DNA of 64,000 nucleotides from Taenia hydatigena (GCA_036345935.2 JADWOT020000004.1:11054565-11118564); one strand, 5' to 3'. Shown: positions 22,611 through 35,790, counted from the stretch's first letter. Numbers and translations are program-made. The notes: generated by a model from the letters alone, not told the origin.

Positions 22611-25600
22611 CAGGTGAAAGGCCAGCAGACCAACATAGATTTGGGCAAAGGCAAAAGGTACAAAGGACTACAGACACACCAATAGACGTTATCAAAAAGC
22701 GTGCAACAAACAGATCTCCCACCGAAATCTCTATTCCATCAGGCTAGTTCTGTCAGCATATCATTCAACTCTAATAGTGGTACTAGCTACCACGTTGGCT
22801 TAAGAGAACCGTGTGCTGGAATGACAACACAACACCATTTCGAGCCGCCCTGCGGAGGGGATGGTGTTACGACATTAATCAGGCAGTATGCAGTCTTCCC
22901 TCATTCCCGCCTACTTGGCATACATGTCCATACACAAAGTGGTTGGGGTCGTCTTGTCCTCTTCTTTTCACAAACACCCCCTTCCGCCTCACATCCACCT
23001 ACGCAACAACTCACTTTTTACACATTCAGCGCCTTCTAAAGCCACTCTCAGGGCTGTGACAGCATGCCACTCCTCCTAAACACTCATAATACCCCTAACA
23101 GTTGACAATTTACTTCAAAATGCACACATTACCCGTGCTGACAACAATTAACTGCAACCCAACAAAGTAAAACAGTTATACACCTCCTTCTGAAGCAAAA
23201 TAAGCCGCACATATTACATATTCATGCAGATGGCCTACGGCTAGCAGAGCTTCAATCTACAATAAAACATCTCTATCACCAATCCATACATGCGCACCTC
23301 AGTTTTCTCAGCTTTCCTCTCCCCCCTGAAGGCGAAAGGAGACACGTGCATTCAACATACCACTCCGAAAAGGTACAACGACGACGCAGTTAAGCGGCCT
23401 CATCACCAAAATCCGTCATTCAACAATCCACCAATGCATAATACAGCCCACTTCGCCTTGTCCAGTTCCATCCTCCGTGCTCTCCTCGGTAAGACTAACT
23501 GCGTCGTCAGTCTCCTCGTCTCTTATGCTGCAAGCCAATCCCGTATGGGATAGGAAGGAAATTCACCAACCATCACGCATTTCCATCATCAGTAGAGGAA
23601 ACATTGATCTAAAAGCGATTAGTTGAATTCCCGTCAACGATGCGGTATCACAACAACTATAGTGGCAGTTTCTAAGCTTTGATATGGCTAACAGTTTAAA
23701 ATCCACTGTCACATTGCAAGCATGCAAAGGCAAGCGAAACTACTTGTCTCAGACAGCGGAAGTACACTCGCTACCATCAAGTGGCAGATCGCCGTTTCTC
23801 GTACAAATTAATTACACTCGGGCAATAGGTGATCGTCAACTCACTGCAACGCCCACATGTGGGCGTCATTAAAAACACCTCCCTGGATACGCGTCGACAA
23901 CTCGTATCGAATATGACAATGGGTCGTACAGATAACAATGCATACGCAACAAAGCATCATAACTACACTTCCAATTGCTCCACACCTACTTCATATCGGC
24001 ATTACCTCATGTCATAGTGGCAAAAGCGACAACATCCAAACATCTTAGCCTTAACAAACGAGCAAAACCAATCATTGTAAGAAGATGATAGCATCTGATC
24101 AACTTATCTAACATGCTTACCAAGTTACAGGTTCGCTCTTGTTTCGTTCTCGCGTGGCACTTACACCGCACTCATTGCTCATAAGACCTCATCCACACTG
24201 AGGAAGGTAACTTTCCGTATTTTCAATCGATCGAAAAACTGCGACCCCACAGCCGTCGACGACGACATCCATATTCCCCCTTGCCATTGCCACCGACGCC
24301 GAAGATGGGTGTTGTTGGCAGCCTGATGAGTCTGTGATGTAGTTAAAAATAGACCCATCATCATCCGCCATCCCCACAATCCCATCAAATCAATGAGCAC
24401 ACCAAAAAAGCCAACAGCACCCAAATTAAAAAGGGCATTGAAAAACATGGAAGATCGAACATTACGCCAAGCGACACTGTCGAAACAAGTCAATGTGCTA
24501 TTGAGTGACATCTCGCCTACGCGTTCCCTCACAGTGGTGGAACATCTGCACTCAAGGGCCATAGGAAGATGAGCACCAGCAGCGTAGTCAATGCAGACGG
24601 GCTTCGCCTGACTCCCTATGGCGAGTGGGCTGGAGTACATGCGCCTGTAATTTACTTCAGTGCAAATCGCCACCCCACACATCGATCACCCATCGCATCA
24701 CAAACGCAATCACATCAAGAGCAGCCACGCACCACCCTAGACAACCTCGACTCCAACGCTGACTGTCTGCAAAATACTCACACTTCCGCTACAGGACAGT
24801 CCAAAGCCCACATTCGACCAGACAGTCAACATTAAAAAAACTGCTACTCGTAAAGAATCCACTGGCACATCCAGTCATCACCTGCATCTCATGCATGCGG
24901 CAACCCTAACGTCCTGCCTCACACCCACCATATACCCCTCGTCATCAACTCCCAAACGGTAAACAACAAACACCCACTGCTTCACCTCCATGCAATCACA
25001 TCACGGTGCAAACTGATAAACCCAACACATCCCCTCATCCCCCCCCCTCCCCCCTCCACCTCCTCATACGGCTTGCATACCACAATTCCACCCACATGCA
25101 ACCACCAAAACACCTGGACAGTGGAGGTGGCGACCCACTTTTCCTTTGAAACAGACACACATAGACAGCCATTCGTCATGACAGACTTCCCAGGTCCGCT
25201 CGATACCGTGCAAGGTGCAATCTACCAGTGACCTACTTCAACCGATGGCACCGAAATCTACTTCCGCACCCACGCACCACCTCGGCACTATGCTCCCCAC
25301 AGACCTGTGCAAAATAAGCAAACAAATAACCAAACAACCCAGTTCCAAAAATATGCGCTTAAATATGGGATAAGCTGCATATAGTAGGCAGGGGACAATT
25401 TTACTGGATCTACTCAATATTTTGTCTGATAGAAAAACATCTTACCACCTGGTTGGTTCTCCATTCTCCTGCGCGTCACACATTCAATCTGTTCCATTCT
25501 CCATGCCTGCTCACCTCCTGCAACATATGCACTCGCTTCTCCACCACGTCCTACCTCGTCAATACCTGCCCAATTACGCCAAACTTGTAGGAGCCAAAAC

Positions 25601-26276
25601 CAGTACACCAGTAACTGCTCCACCCAGTTGCAGCCTCTAACAACCTGCGATAAGGAAATGAAAGCACCACATCTGTACACACCTGTTCAATCACTTCGTG
25701 TTTACCAACATATCGCGCATGGTTTGACGTTCAATGATATAAGTTACAGTTTTACAACTGCATTGCCTACAGCACGTTTCCAATCGCCCTGTCAGCGCCC
25801 CGTTAAAACTAACCCAATTAAAAATGTGAATAGGAATTTAAAGCTACTCAATTCCATTGCACAAAGTTCCGTTACAGCCCTTCGCAAAAACAACTTCATT
25901 TCCCCTGGACCCAGTCCTTCGTGCCCGGCTCAGAATCGGACACCAAGTCATGTCGAAGCCGAACCCACGACCAAGTGGCTACTTATATCTTGCACATGCA
26001 CTGTATTAAGGAAAGGTCAACACAACCAAGGACTCAGGTTCCAATCAGTGATGTAGATCTTAATAAGTAATTCCAGTGCGAAGTGCCCAACAAGCGCAAT
26101 CCAATCTACCGACATGAGTGCAATAACTTGGACAACCCAACTTCTGCTATGCACCGATTATGAAAAGATTTGGCGATCTATGGCAAAAGGAAAATACTTA
26201 TCAAAAACGCGTGCATTAAAAACATTAACACATAAAAGGGAATGATGACAATTCGTAAATTGAGATTCATTCTCAC

Positions 26277-26404
26277 CTGAGCAACGTTCGAAGTAATGGC
26301 AAAGGCGGGATTCATATTTAGTGTTAGCCGATAGTGCCTCCATACTTATAACAGACGCTTCACCGAGGGAAGCAAATTTTCATCGAATTCAGTGTCTCCG
26401 ACGT
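26277..26404 (-). pseudogene. Exon-like segment, right arm
   Basis: Inverted counterpart of 18731-18858. It reads LGEASVISMEALSANTKYES and keeps the CAG|GTGAGA donor; the acceptor CAG has become AGG. Confidence 0.35.
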
Positions 26405-28205
26405 CCTTAACAAGAAGAAAAGCCAAATAATAGGTACATCTCCAACTGCATTCAACAGATTATGCTGCAGTTGTCAAAATCTACTGTTAGTAAAAAAGAC
26501 CATTTAAAACTACCGCAACAGTCTAAATAAATCGCTTAAACCACTTCGCAGCATAAAAAATTGCCGCAATTTCGCATAATACCCAACAGTAACGTAATCT
26601 TTTCCTTCGCGATTAGCTTAGCGTATGGGCGCGTGCAGAATCGAATGAGTTTGTGTATGCATAAGCGCTTTCAAAAACGACTCAAACTAATAATCCAATA
26701 ACTTCGTGGACTCTCAACTTCTTCCACAAATCAGGCTCCATTAATAAGTCAGTGCTATAAAAATAACAAACCATTCAATGCGAATAGCAATATCAGTCCC
26801 CGAAGTATCCGACCAACCCACGCAATAAACTAGACGGATAACAAATGGCTCTCTGCAAAGGGCCATAGACCAACCATGAAACACTCGTACGCCGAGCCGT
26901 GATAATATCGAACCTAGCAATGCATTCGAACACGAGTGAATTATTTACGCAAAAAATAACAGCCCTTCATGTGTATAATTTATTACAAATCATTGTTGCA
27001 TTCGAGCAATCATTGACGCACTATCGTATAATCACTAGCACAGTCAATCTGCGTAAATTTTAGTAACCCTACCAGTAGATGAATTAACTGACTTCCTTCA
27101 TTCGCCTTCTGAGCCCTGTTGTAACACAAATTTGTCTGCATCAACAGCTAAATAGGCTGGGGTGAAAAACATGCATTTAATGCTAATAATGGTTTTTGCT
27201 AAAATATGCCTGAGCACAGCTGGCATTTCTTCCAAGCCAATGCAATTCTATCCAAACTTTTGATTAGCTGTAACCTTAAGGCTCATATCAATAGCTATTG
27301 CTAAAGTTGGCTTTTTGCATATCGAATAGTCTTTTCATGTACCCGGCGGTATACATGAAAATTTGGGGTTTGCTAAGATTGTTGTTGCTGTTCACGGCTT
27401 GCACTTTTCTTTAAAGGTAGCGGATGTGTGATTGCCCATTATAAAGCGTGTCTTATTTGTTTATTTTGTGTATGTCTAGAAGTATAGCTTGACGTGAAAG
27501 TGTGGTTGGGGTTTCTTGGCTTGCTGCATTCATAGTTTCTGCATTGCCTGTAATGGCATGCTCGAATTCTTTTGTCTGCTTTAATCTAATACTAGTATCG
27601 ACATTGGCCCTTCTTGGCGTAAGTGACTTGTTGCAATATGGTTAAGATTGCTTATTTTTGCAGGTGCAAGTTCTTATCACATTAAGACAAATGGTGAGGG
27701 TTCGGATTTTCTTGCTGGTTACGCGTCTTATTTGTATGCATGAAGTAACTTGTCGGACTATTCCAGACGATTCTAAGGCAGCGTTTGAGGTCCTACAACA
27801 ATTGTTGTAAAAGGCCATAAAGTTGGGACGAGGAAATCCCAACCTTGATTTTTTTAATGCTACAAGTACGGGCAAATCTGTTGGGAAGAACTGATAAATG
27901 ATGCAACAATTGTGGGATGTAGTTATCTGTGTTTTGATTTGGCCTCTATTGCATCAGCGGATTCAAAAATGTGAAATTCTAGTAATTCTAGCCGTTAATC
28001 GTGAAAGTTTGCATACGAGATAACGGTTCACGATGCCTCCTTTCCTATGATTCAGTCCAGATAACTGTTGTTGACTTTGACGAAATGCTAGCGCAAGCAC
28101 TCACGTGCTGACTTTGGTTAATAAACCTAGAAATTTATTTTTTCCCGATGGCTCTAAAACAAATACTAATGAAAATATTCTATTGTTGGGGTTAGAAAGG
28201 ATGCA

Positions 28206-28436
28206 TTATGATACAGTCACCAAAGTGCCGAAGTAACAGCTTATGCTATATTTTCGCTCTGCTATCTGATTTGAGCTTTTTATTGTAGGGATTTCATCTT
28301 GGTGTAGGTAAATCTCGTGCAGTTGGTCAAAGCTAAAACAGAGTTGGAAGAATTTCTTCATGAGGACACTTTTTTCGTCCTCTTGAAAGGCCTTCGCTCT
28401 CCGCTCCTCAGCTGCAAAGGTTGATGAAGACGTCAA
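28206..28436 (-). pseudogene. Open exon-like segment, right arm
   Basis: A 76-codon frame includes VLMKKFFQLCFSFDQLHEIY, LHQDEIPTIKSSNQIAERKY and a short tail. The left-arm equivalent is interrupted, so this is the less damaged copy. A more distant match is at 61.8-62.0 kb (CQMNEICIQEGQLLTYKA). Family not recognised. Confidence 0.35.
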
Positions 28437-28620
28437 CTCTGTACGATGCAGTCATTGGAAAGTTGAAAGAGTCTGCGCTCCTTCGTCGTCCATATTGACA
28501 GCGTGCACTTCATTCGGAGCTCCTTGTGTGAGGCAGCGAGACGCATTCTCATGGCAGCGCGTACGTGCGTGGAGACGAACACTCAAAAGGCTGTTTTTCT
28601 GGTGAAACTACGGGTGTCAA

Positions 28621-29136
28621 CTACTCGACCCCTTTCTCATTTACTTGCTGGGTCGTGGGTGCCGCTGATGCTTTGATGACTGTCGCCCAGTAGTAGCTAC
28701 AGTAAGTGTTTGCTCCCCCCCCCCCCTCACCAACGCAACGCATTTGGTGTCCTTGCTTTTTTAAATAGGCTCGACGCCAACCATGTATTGTTAGTTTCTT
28801 ATCGGTTTGTAATTGGCTGAATTTAAGGTAGTAAGGTAGGCGTGGGATCATTTTCGGTAAGGAAATGCACTTATCTTTTTGTGAACAATTTTTTGATGTC
28901 GATTGAATAATGAGGCACCTGGGCTGTGGTAAAGCTGTTGTGATAAAGGTGGGTGAAGTCTTGTTGCGTGAGCTAGTCATCCCTTTTCTGTAGTGTGCTG
29001 TATAAATTCGTTTTTTCAGACGCGTTTTCGATGGTGGGTATTTCTTAACCCAAACGGAAGCGAGCCGATGCAACACGTAGGATTGTAGTGTTTTCTGTTC
29101 TTTAAAGCCCCTGTGACTTATTCTTTTTTGCATCAT
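28621..29136 (-). pseudogene. 171-codon open frame in right arm outer end
   Basis: The longest frame of the palindrome outside simple repeats. The left-arm counterpart (16440-16960) is interrupted. It includes LHRLASVWVKKYPPSKTRLK and crosses a poly-C run of 11 (about 28709-28719). A donor-like ACAG|TAAGTG at about 28701 on the opposite strand is conserved in both arms and at 61513-61515, where it follows a plausible exon. That suggests the coding strand may be the other one, so this ORF may be fortuitous. Confidence 0.2.
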
Positions 29137-29228
29137 GATTCATTTCACTTCTCCCTTGTGTTTTTTTCGTTGTATTTTTGCCATTCGCTTCCACTTCACC
29201 ATGACCCTACTTTTCTTACAGACAAGGA

Positions 29229-29722
29229 ATGCGATACGGCAAAGGCAGTGATCAACAGCCAATTGCTGAACCTACACCCCTCAACCATCTTCAGCCTCGT
29301 GCTGCAGCACTATCATCGCGACCACGAAGCCAGAGATCGCTGGTGGTCTCCTCGACAGCTCAGTCTCCTCTGCCTGTATGGTACTCACCATCTACGCAGA
29401 CGGAGTATAAAGGTTTACGACCAGTGTGTCTTTGACGTTGCCTCTCTTGCTGTATGTCCAGCCCATCAAATTCCTCGCTGCAGTGGTAACTTACCCGTTA
29501 ACCCTCCGCTTCTGTGCACTCTTTTTGTTTGAAGTGGCGCGGGTTCATGCCACCATTAATGAGTGGTCAGTTGTTGCTACATCTGAAAGTGAAATCACAT
29601 TAGCTGATGGTTCTGCTACTATCGCTACTTCCTCGTTGCCTGTCTGTGAAGTTATGGATTTGGTTGCACGGACTGTGGAAGTGGCGGAACCTGACGAACA
29701 TGTGGTTCTCGCTGTTCGTTGA
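29229..29722 (+). CDS. Hypothetical three-exon gene between the palindrome and block F1
   Basis: Proposed CDS is join(29229..29412, 29462..29485, 29535..29722), 131 aa, stop TGA. Both introns are 49 nt (GTTTAC...TGTCCAG and GTAACT...TTTGAAG) and both joins are phase 1, so the frame carries through. The N-terminal half is Pro/Ser/Gln-rich and probably disordered (RYGKGSDQQPIAEPTP, SPLPVWYSPSTQTEYK). The C-terminal half looks folded (ATINEWSVVATSESEITL, VCEVMDLVARTVEVAEP). An upstream exon is likely: a 50-nt intron (29172-29221, GTATTT...TTACAG) would join a hydrophobic leader (FHFSLVFFS) in phase. A GTAAGT donor at 29774 with a 47-nt intron ending CTAATCTAG hints at more exons downstream. The exon start (QGMRYGKGS) resembles those at 47364 and 48177 (PEGRGFGESS). 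Product unknown. Confidence 0.5.
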
Positions 29723-29774
29723 TGCCTTGCAGGAGGGAAGAAAAGGGAGTTTGAGACCCGCGTTGTCCAGGGTG

Positions 29775-30004
29775 TAAGTTTCTCTTCCTACACCATGTAT
29801 TGATGGTAAATCTAATCTAGGCATTTGATTTTCTTGCTTTCTTTAAGTTAGCCGAAAGCTGCTGAAGATTTTTACCAGTTGACTGTTGCCTCGATGCAGT
29901 TTTGGATTTCACTGCGCACGAGTTACTCTTTGGCAAAATTGGTGGGCCTTGTTGACTAAGACTCTAGTATATCGGGACTGGTGCCTGATTGTCAAATATG
30001 GATG
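29775..30004. other. Gap between the 29.2 kb gene and F1
   Basis: Possibly further exons of the preceding gene (mini-intron 29774-29820); otherwise nothing supported. Confidence 0.35.
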
Positions 30005-30373
30005 GACAACCCGGACGGGTGACTTAAATAGTCAGGATCTCGCAGTTCTCGATTGATAACTTTGAGTTTGAGTCGTTCTGACTTTATGCCGCGGTTGTCA
30101 TATAATTTGCTAATAAAACTTGTCACCCCTATGCAAACTGTCTTTTGTCGTTTTTAAATGCCTATAATGTGTTTGAGTGGTTAAAGTGGGGGAATATTTA
30201 TTCGCCTATCACCTGCGCCTTTGCATTGGATGATCGAAAGAGTTCGTACGGTTTTCGATGGGACCCGTTAGAGCACGTTGCATGGATGTGATGGTGTCTG
30301 CTGCTGCCTCTTTGACAGCTGCTGCCCTCTAGTTGAAAGCGATCGGGATGTGGCATATCTCTTTTGGCTGATG

Positions 30374-30622
30374 TCATGCGAGACTGATGTGTGGGCAGCG
30401 ATGCGACAGTTGGTTAATCATCCCTACGCCATCATCGAAGTGGTTGTGGTGGTGGTGGTGGTGGATGCTGAGCACATGACTGCCATTCGCATGCCAGAAG
30501 GTAGGATTGATGAGCCATGTATTTGTTGCTCCTGCATCTCCTTCACGTCCGTGTAGGGTGATTCCCTGGCTGAGCGACTGGGTGGGAGAAAAGCTGCGAT
30601 TGCTGGGGATGGGAAATTGCAT
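30374..30622 (-). pseudogene. His/Asn-rich open frame, antisense in K of F1
   Basis: The frame (SPTQSLSQ, GATNTWLINPTFWHANG, DDGVGMINQLS) is shared with 52548-52796 (minus) and, at lower identity, with 60062-60345 (plus: SPTRTFTQQ, GRTNSWSANPTTYH, VDVGVVNPLL). Conservation of this frame over a distant copy is notable. The His run comes from a (GTG)n repeat in F1. Confidence 0.3.
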
Positions 30623-30899
30623 CGCTGTTTTCTCCTAAACGGTCCTCTCACAGGTCTGGAGTGCACACCACTCCATCCTGAAAAGACTGTGCTTCGTTCA
30701 TATTTATGGTGAAATGCAGATGCAGTTGTTGACAATGAATTGTTCGCTTACAAAGACCAAACGTTGGTGATGCATTTGATCTGTCTACTCGATGGGATTT
30801 TAGTTCAACTGGGGGATGTTCGAGAGAAACTTCATAAGAAGGCGCATGCACAAGATTGTGGGGAGATTAGAGAAGACCGGCCTTATAATGTGTACTACT
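30600..30899 (+). pseudogene. Kunitz-like exon remnant, F1
   Basis: Sense-strand counterpart of the open frame at 52788-53054. It retains CFLLNGPLTGLECTP and NADAVVDNELFAYKD, but the second Trp codon of the WW pair is TGA. See the F2 entry for the reasoning behind 'Kunitz-like'. Confidence 0.35.
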
Positions 30900-32920
30900 G
30901 AAGCAGGTGTCTTTTCTACATTATAGCGACCAATATAAAGGTCAGGTGAGGCGGAGGTGCAGACGCAGATGCATCGCTGGAGGATGACGGAGAAGCAGTG
31001 ATGGTGGAGTCTGTGGTACGTGGAGAATTGGCGTTGTCGTCGAACGCATCACTGCAGGCTACGCACGGCTAGGTGTCGGAGGGGCTGGATGCAGCCTAGC
31101 GCAAACATGTTGCCTCAACTGCCGCAATTCGGGCTGCCTCGGTGGTACAGGAAGTGAGGCTGGCAGAAATGTGAAAGGAGCCTTAATCGGGGCCAGACCA
31201 TCACCACGGAATTGGAGGCGAGGGTGACTGACTTCCCAGTTATGCCTATCGTCCTGTGTCACCTACTTTTGTAAGCTTTTATCGTTCTCCTATTTGCCCA
31301 TTTATAATACAAAGTTCTCAGCCCCTTCATATCAATTTGCATCCCGTGTTCACATAGCCATCTAGCATTTGTTCTTCATCGGTTCATTTTCTTCGTTCAC
31401 TCCTGACTTGTGTATTCAACTCAACAACTTGGTTTTACCTGCTCGATGTTGCACCGATTCTTCTGATCAAGTCATTAGGTGAATCTCGTATTAAATATTC
31501 TGGTAGTGCTCTTGGATTTGTCGCTTGTTTTGAGAGTGCCTTAAGAGTTGCCTTCGAGCTTACGTGCACAGCGTCTGCATTGGTGAGGCATGTGGTTGAA
31601 GTGTGGAGGTGTTAATATGCTTGAGGATGGAAGGGGTTGATTTGTTCAAGGTGTGCGTAAGCATCACTAATTCAGTCGACTGCAACGCAGTTGTCAAGTC
31701 TCTTGTGGCTATTAATGAGTTTTTGCCATCTGTAGACACTGAGCGGGCGTTTAGCTCATGAGCAGATCTGGGAGAGTTAGTGAGCAATCGTCGGAACGTT
31801 GAATGTGTGCTCACCACTTGAGGGATTGATTTGGGTGACAAGGCAAAGATGAATGCGTTTTATGTGAAGGGGGAGGGTGAAAGGCCAGTGCATGTGGCAT
31901 TCTCTTCTTCCTGTACGCGCACGAAATTCAGATGGAAGTGGTGACGCAGTAGCATTGCACTCTTCTGACTCAGAGCTGAAGACTGGCAAAGTACACTCCT
32001 TTTCTCACTTCTTGGATCCCATTTGTTTGCATCTATCGTTTGGCGTCAAATTCTGTCCAAGTGTGGTTGACCTTGCCTGGGACTGAAAAGCAGTTCGATT
32101 GCCTTCTCGTGTTGACCTCTTTGCCTCAATTTGGCCCCACTACATTCCTCTGTTCTTTGTGCGTTGAAAGCTCACGACTAGCCTGTGCTTACCACAATGT
32201 GCCTACAACTTGTCATGCATCGGGCAGTTTTGACCTACTGTGGAGGATTTGTGTATTGTGTTCTCAGGAAGCAATTGCCATCGTTGTCCATCAGTGGTCA
32301 CTCTATAATGCCTTTTGAGGGCACAAATGGCACTGCACGTTTCACCACTATGGCAACAGACAATGGCTGCGGTAGGAGAGACGAGATCATACAAGAGAGG
32401 GCCTGCAAGTGTCCTGAGCTTAAATCAATGACATTTGATCGAGAGGGAAGGTTGACGAAAGGTGTAGAGCTGATGTCGGATTCCATAAATTGGACAAGGC
32501 GATGGAAGAGGATTGTGATGGAGAGTAGGAGTGGAGGGAGGAGATTCCTAGATCTCTCGAAAGGTTGCAAAAGGGAAGACAGCTGATTGTGGCGAAAAAT
32601 GCAGAAATTGGTAGGGTGGAGCTGTCGGTTCTTTCTTACCTTGCGAAGGCTGCTCTAGCTGCTGGTGGTGGTGGAGGTGCTGGACCATTGTGTGGGGCTG
32701 CACCTGTGCGCATTTCCATTCAGGCATCCCTGACATTCGCCTAAACATGCATTTAGTGAGGACGCAGCCCACTTCCCTCGAACCTGCGTTACCATTTACT
32801 CGTACACTAATGCCTGAGCTGTGAATTCGTGGTAGCTGTTCACTTATTCATCTTAATTACCTCCATTCGTACAATTCGTTAGGGTCAATTCGCCTTCAAA
32901 AGTACAGTGGACATCGCACC
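30830..32920 (+). repeat. Module D, copy D2 (within F1)
   Basis: Direct match to 53040-55125 and inverted match to 13518-15830. The plus-strand ORF 32185-32586 and the minus-strand frame containing HYRVTTDGQRWQLLPEN are both open in D2 and D3, which are too similar for that to mean constraint. Confidence 0.88.
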
Positions 32921-34501
32921 TTGCACGGTATCGAGTGGACGTGGGAAGTCTGTCATGACGAATAGTTGTTGGTGTCAGTCTGTTTCAAAGGAAAAGTGGA
33001 TGGCCACCTCCACTGCCCAGATGCTTTGATGGCTGCATGCGGATGGAATTGTGGTATGCAAGACGTATGAGGAGGTTGGGGGGGAGGGAAGTGGGGGGGA
33101 TGAGGGGCTGTGTTGGGTTTATCAATGTGCACTGTGATGTAATCGCATGGAAGTGAGGTAGTCGGTGCTTGTTTGACGAGGTGTAGGTGTAGGCGATCGG
33201 TGTAAGGCAGGACGTTGGGGATGCCGTGTGCATGTGATACAGGTGGTGACTGGATGCGCCAGTGGATTCTTTACGCGTAGTCGTTTTGTAATATTGACTG
33301 CCTGCTCAGGACTGTTGGATAACGGAGGTATGAATATTTTGCAGGCAGGCAGTGTTGGAGTCGGAGCTGCCTGGAGTGTTGCGTGGCTGCTCTTGATGTG
33401 ATTGCGTTCGCGATGTGATGGGCGATCGGTGCTTGGAGGAGGGGAAGGGTGAAGGAGGGGGGCGGTTTGCGCTGAAGTAAATTGCGATCGTATGTGTTCC
33501 TGCTCACGGATCATAAGGGGTGGAATGAAGTTTGTCTGCATTGACTACTACTTTTGTTCATCCTTCAATGGCCCTTGAGTGCAGACGCTCTACCATTGCG
33601 GTGGAGCGTGTGGACGAGATGCCACCCAATAGCACATTGACTTGTTTCGACAGTGTCGAGTGGTGTAATACTCGGCCGTTCATGTGTTGTAATGCCTTCT
33701 TTTTTATTGCGGTGCTGCTGGCTTTTTTGGTGTGCTCATTGACTTGACGAGATTGTTGGGGTGTTTGATGATGATGGCGTGCAATTTTACTTACTGGCAC
33801 TCGCTCTGCTGTCGCTACCGTCTTCAACGCTGGTTAAGAGTTGTTTTTTAACGACATCACAGTCCCATCAGGCTGCCAACAAGACCTATCCTCGCCGTCG
33901 GTGGCAATGGCAAGGGGTAAAGTGGATACAGAAGCAGACCCATGGGAGACCACTGAGACTGTGCTTGGAGGTCTTGGTAACGATGAGTACGGTGTGGGTG
34001 CCACGTAGAAACGAAACCAGAGCAAACCTGTAACTTGGTAATTATGCTAGATAATTTGAATCAGACGTTATTACCTTCTTACAATGATTGGCTTTGCTCA
34101 TTCGTTTTTTAAATCTAAGATGTCTAGGTATTGTGGCTTTTGCCACTATGACACGAGACGATGTTGGTATGATGTAAGTGTGAGGTAGTTGAACGTGTAT
34201 TTATGATGCTTTGATGTGTACGACTGATTCTCCATACGACCCACTGTCGCATTCGCTAATCGCTCGTCAAATGTTTGAGGCCTAGGACGCTGGTAACCGG
34301 CGCGTATCCGAGGAGGCATTTTTAATGACGCCTACATGTGGGCGTTGCAGTGAGTGGGACGACCACCCATTGCCCGAGTGTGATTAACTTATAGGAGAAA
34401 CGGAAAATGTCCAATGACTTCATGCGGCGCTCATTTTTGCAGATCCCGCCCTATGCAGCTTGTGTGACACAAAATTGTGCGATTTTGGGATTATCGTGTG
34501 A

Positions 34502-34532
<31 letters not shown>

Positions 34533-35790
34533 GATGTTGTCTGACGGCGATCTGCCATTTGATGGTAGTGAGTGTATCTCCGCTGTCTGCGACAAGTAGC
34601 TGCGCTTGGCTTTGCATGTTTACGACATGGCAGTAGATTTTAGACCGATAGCCATATCAAAGCTTAGAAACTGTCACTATAGTTGTTGTGATGCTGCAAC
34701 GTTGACAGGAGTTTGACCAATCGCTTCCAGGTCAATGTTTCCTCCACTGGTGATGGACATGCGTGATGGTTAGCACATTTCTCCCCTATCCCATACGGAA
34801 TGAGCTTGCAGCATGGGAGATGATGCGATTGACGACGCAGTAGCCTTACCAAGGAGAGCACGGCGGATGGCGTTGGACGAGGCGAAGCGGGTCGTATTAT
34901 GCGTTGGTGGATTGTTGAATGACGGATTTTGGTGATGAGGTCGCTTAACTGCGTCGTCGTTGTACCTTTTCGGAGTGGTATGTTGAATGCACGTGCATGT
35001 GTTGTGTCGGAATATGGTGTCTCCTTCCGCCTTTAGGGGGGAGGGGAAAGCTGAGAAAACTGAGGTGCGCATGTATGGATTGGTGATAGAGATGTTTTAT
35101 TGTAGATTGAAGCTCTGCTAGCCGTAGGCCATCTGCATGAATATGTAATATGTGCGGCTTATTTTGCTTCAGAAGGAGGTGTATAACTGTTTTACTTTGT
35201 TGGGTTGCAGTTAATTGTTGTTAGCACGGGTAATGTGTGCATTTTGAAGTGAATTGTCAACTGTTGGGGGTGTTATGAGTGTTTAGGAGGAGCGACATGC
35301 TGTCACAGCCCTGAGAGTGGCTTTAGAAGGCGCTGAGTGTGTAAAAAGTGAGTTGTTGCGTAGGTGGATGTGAGGCGGAAGGGGATGTTTGCGAAAAGAA
35401 GAGGACAAGACGACCCCAACCACTTTGTGCATGGACATGTATGCCAAGTAGGCGGGAATGAGGGAAGGCTGCATACTGTTTGATTAGTGTCGTAACATCA
35501 TCTCCTCTGCAGGGCAGCCTTAAATGGTGTTGTGTTGTCATTCCAGCACGCGGTTCCCTTGAGCAAACTTGGTAGCTAGTACCACTATTGGAGCTGAATG
35601 ATATGCTGACAGAGTTAACTAGATGGAATAGAGATTTCGGTGGGAGACCTGTTTGTTGAACGGCTCCCAATAACACCTGCTGGTGTGTCTGCCATCCTTT
35701 GTATCTTTTACCTTGGCCCAACGATATGTTGGTCTGCTGGCCTTACAACTGCCTCGTTGGCGTGACATACATGCTTACCTGGACTTGTCG
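32921..35790 (+). repeat. Module E2 (inner half of the palindrome arm) in F1
   Basis: Same orientation as 19960-22573. It continues past the palindrome centre into sequence equivalent to the spacer, then into 'cttcaaacagagtggagctg', which is absent from the palindrome. Confidence 0.88.
34404..34547 (+). other. ~144-bp insertion flanked by ACGG, with (TG)n
   Basis: Both palindrome arms read 'gagaaacggcgatctgcc'. F1 and F2 instead have 'gagaaacgg' (F1), about 144 bp, then 'acggcgatctgcc'. The insert contains TTTTTGCAG and a (TG)n run (about 34499-34531), shorter in F2. The repeated ACGG could be a target-site duplication, or deletion in the palindrome lineage could give the same picture. Confidence 0.6.

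Larger units (their letters stand above)
22611..29170 (-). repeat. Module E palindrome, right arm
   Basis: Inverted copy of the left arm (see 16400-22573). Its outer end, near 29170, abuts the three-exon gene at 29.2 kb. Confidence 0.9.

Noticed and set aside
16400..29170. Polinton/Maverick-like or other large DNA transposon with terminal inverted repeats
   Set aside because: The inverted arms make up the whole structure and there is no polymerase, integrase, capsid or transposase frame; no target-site duplication seen.
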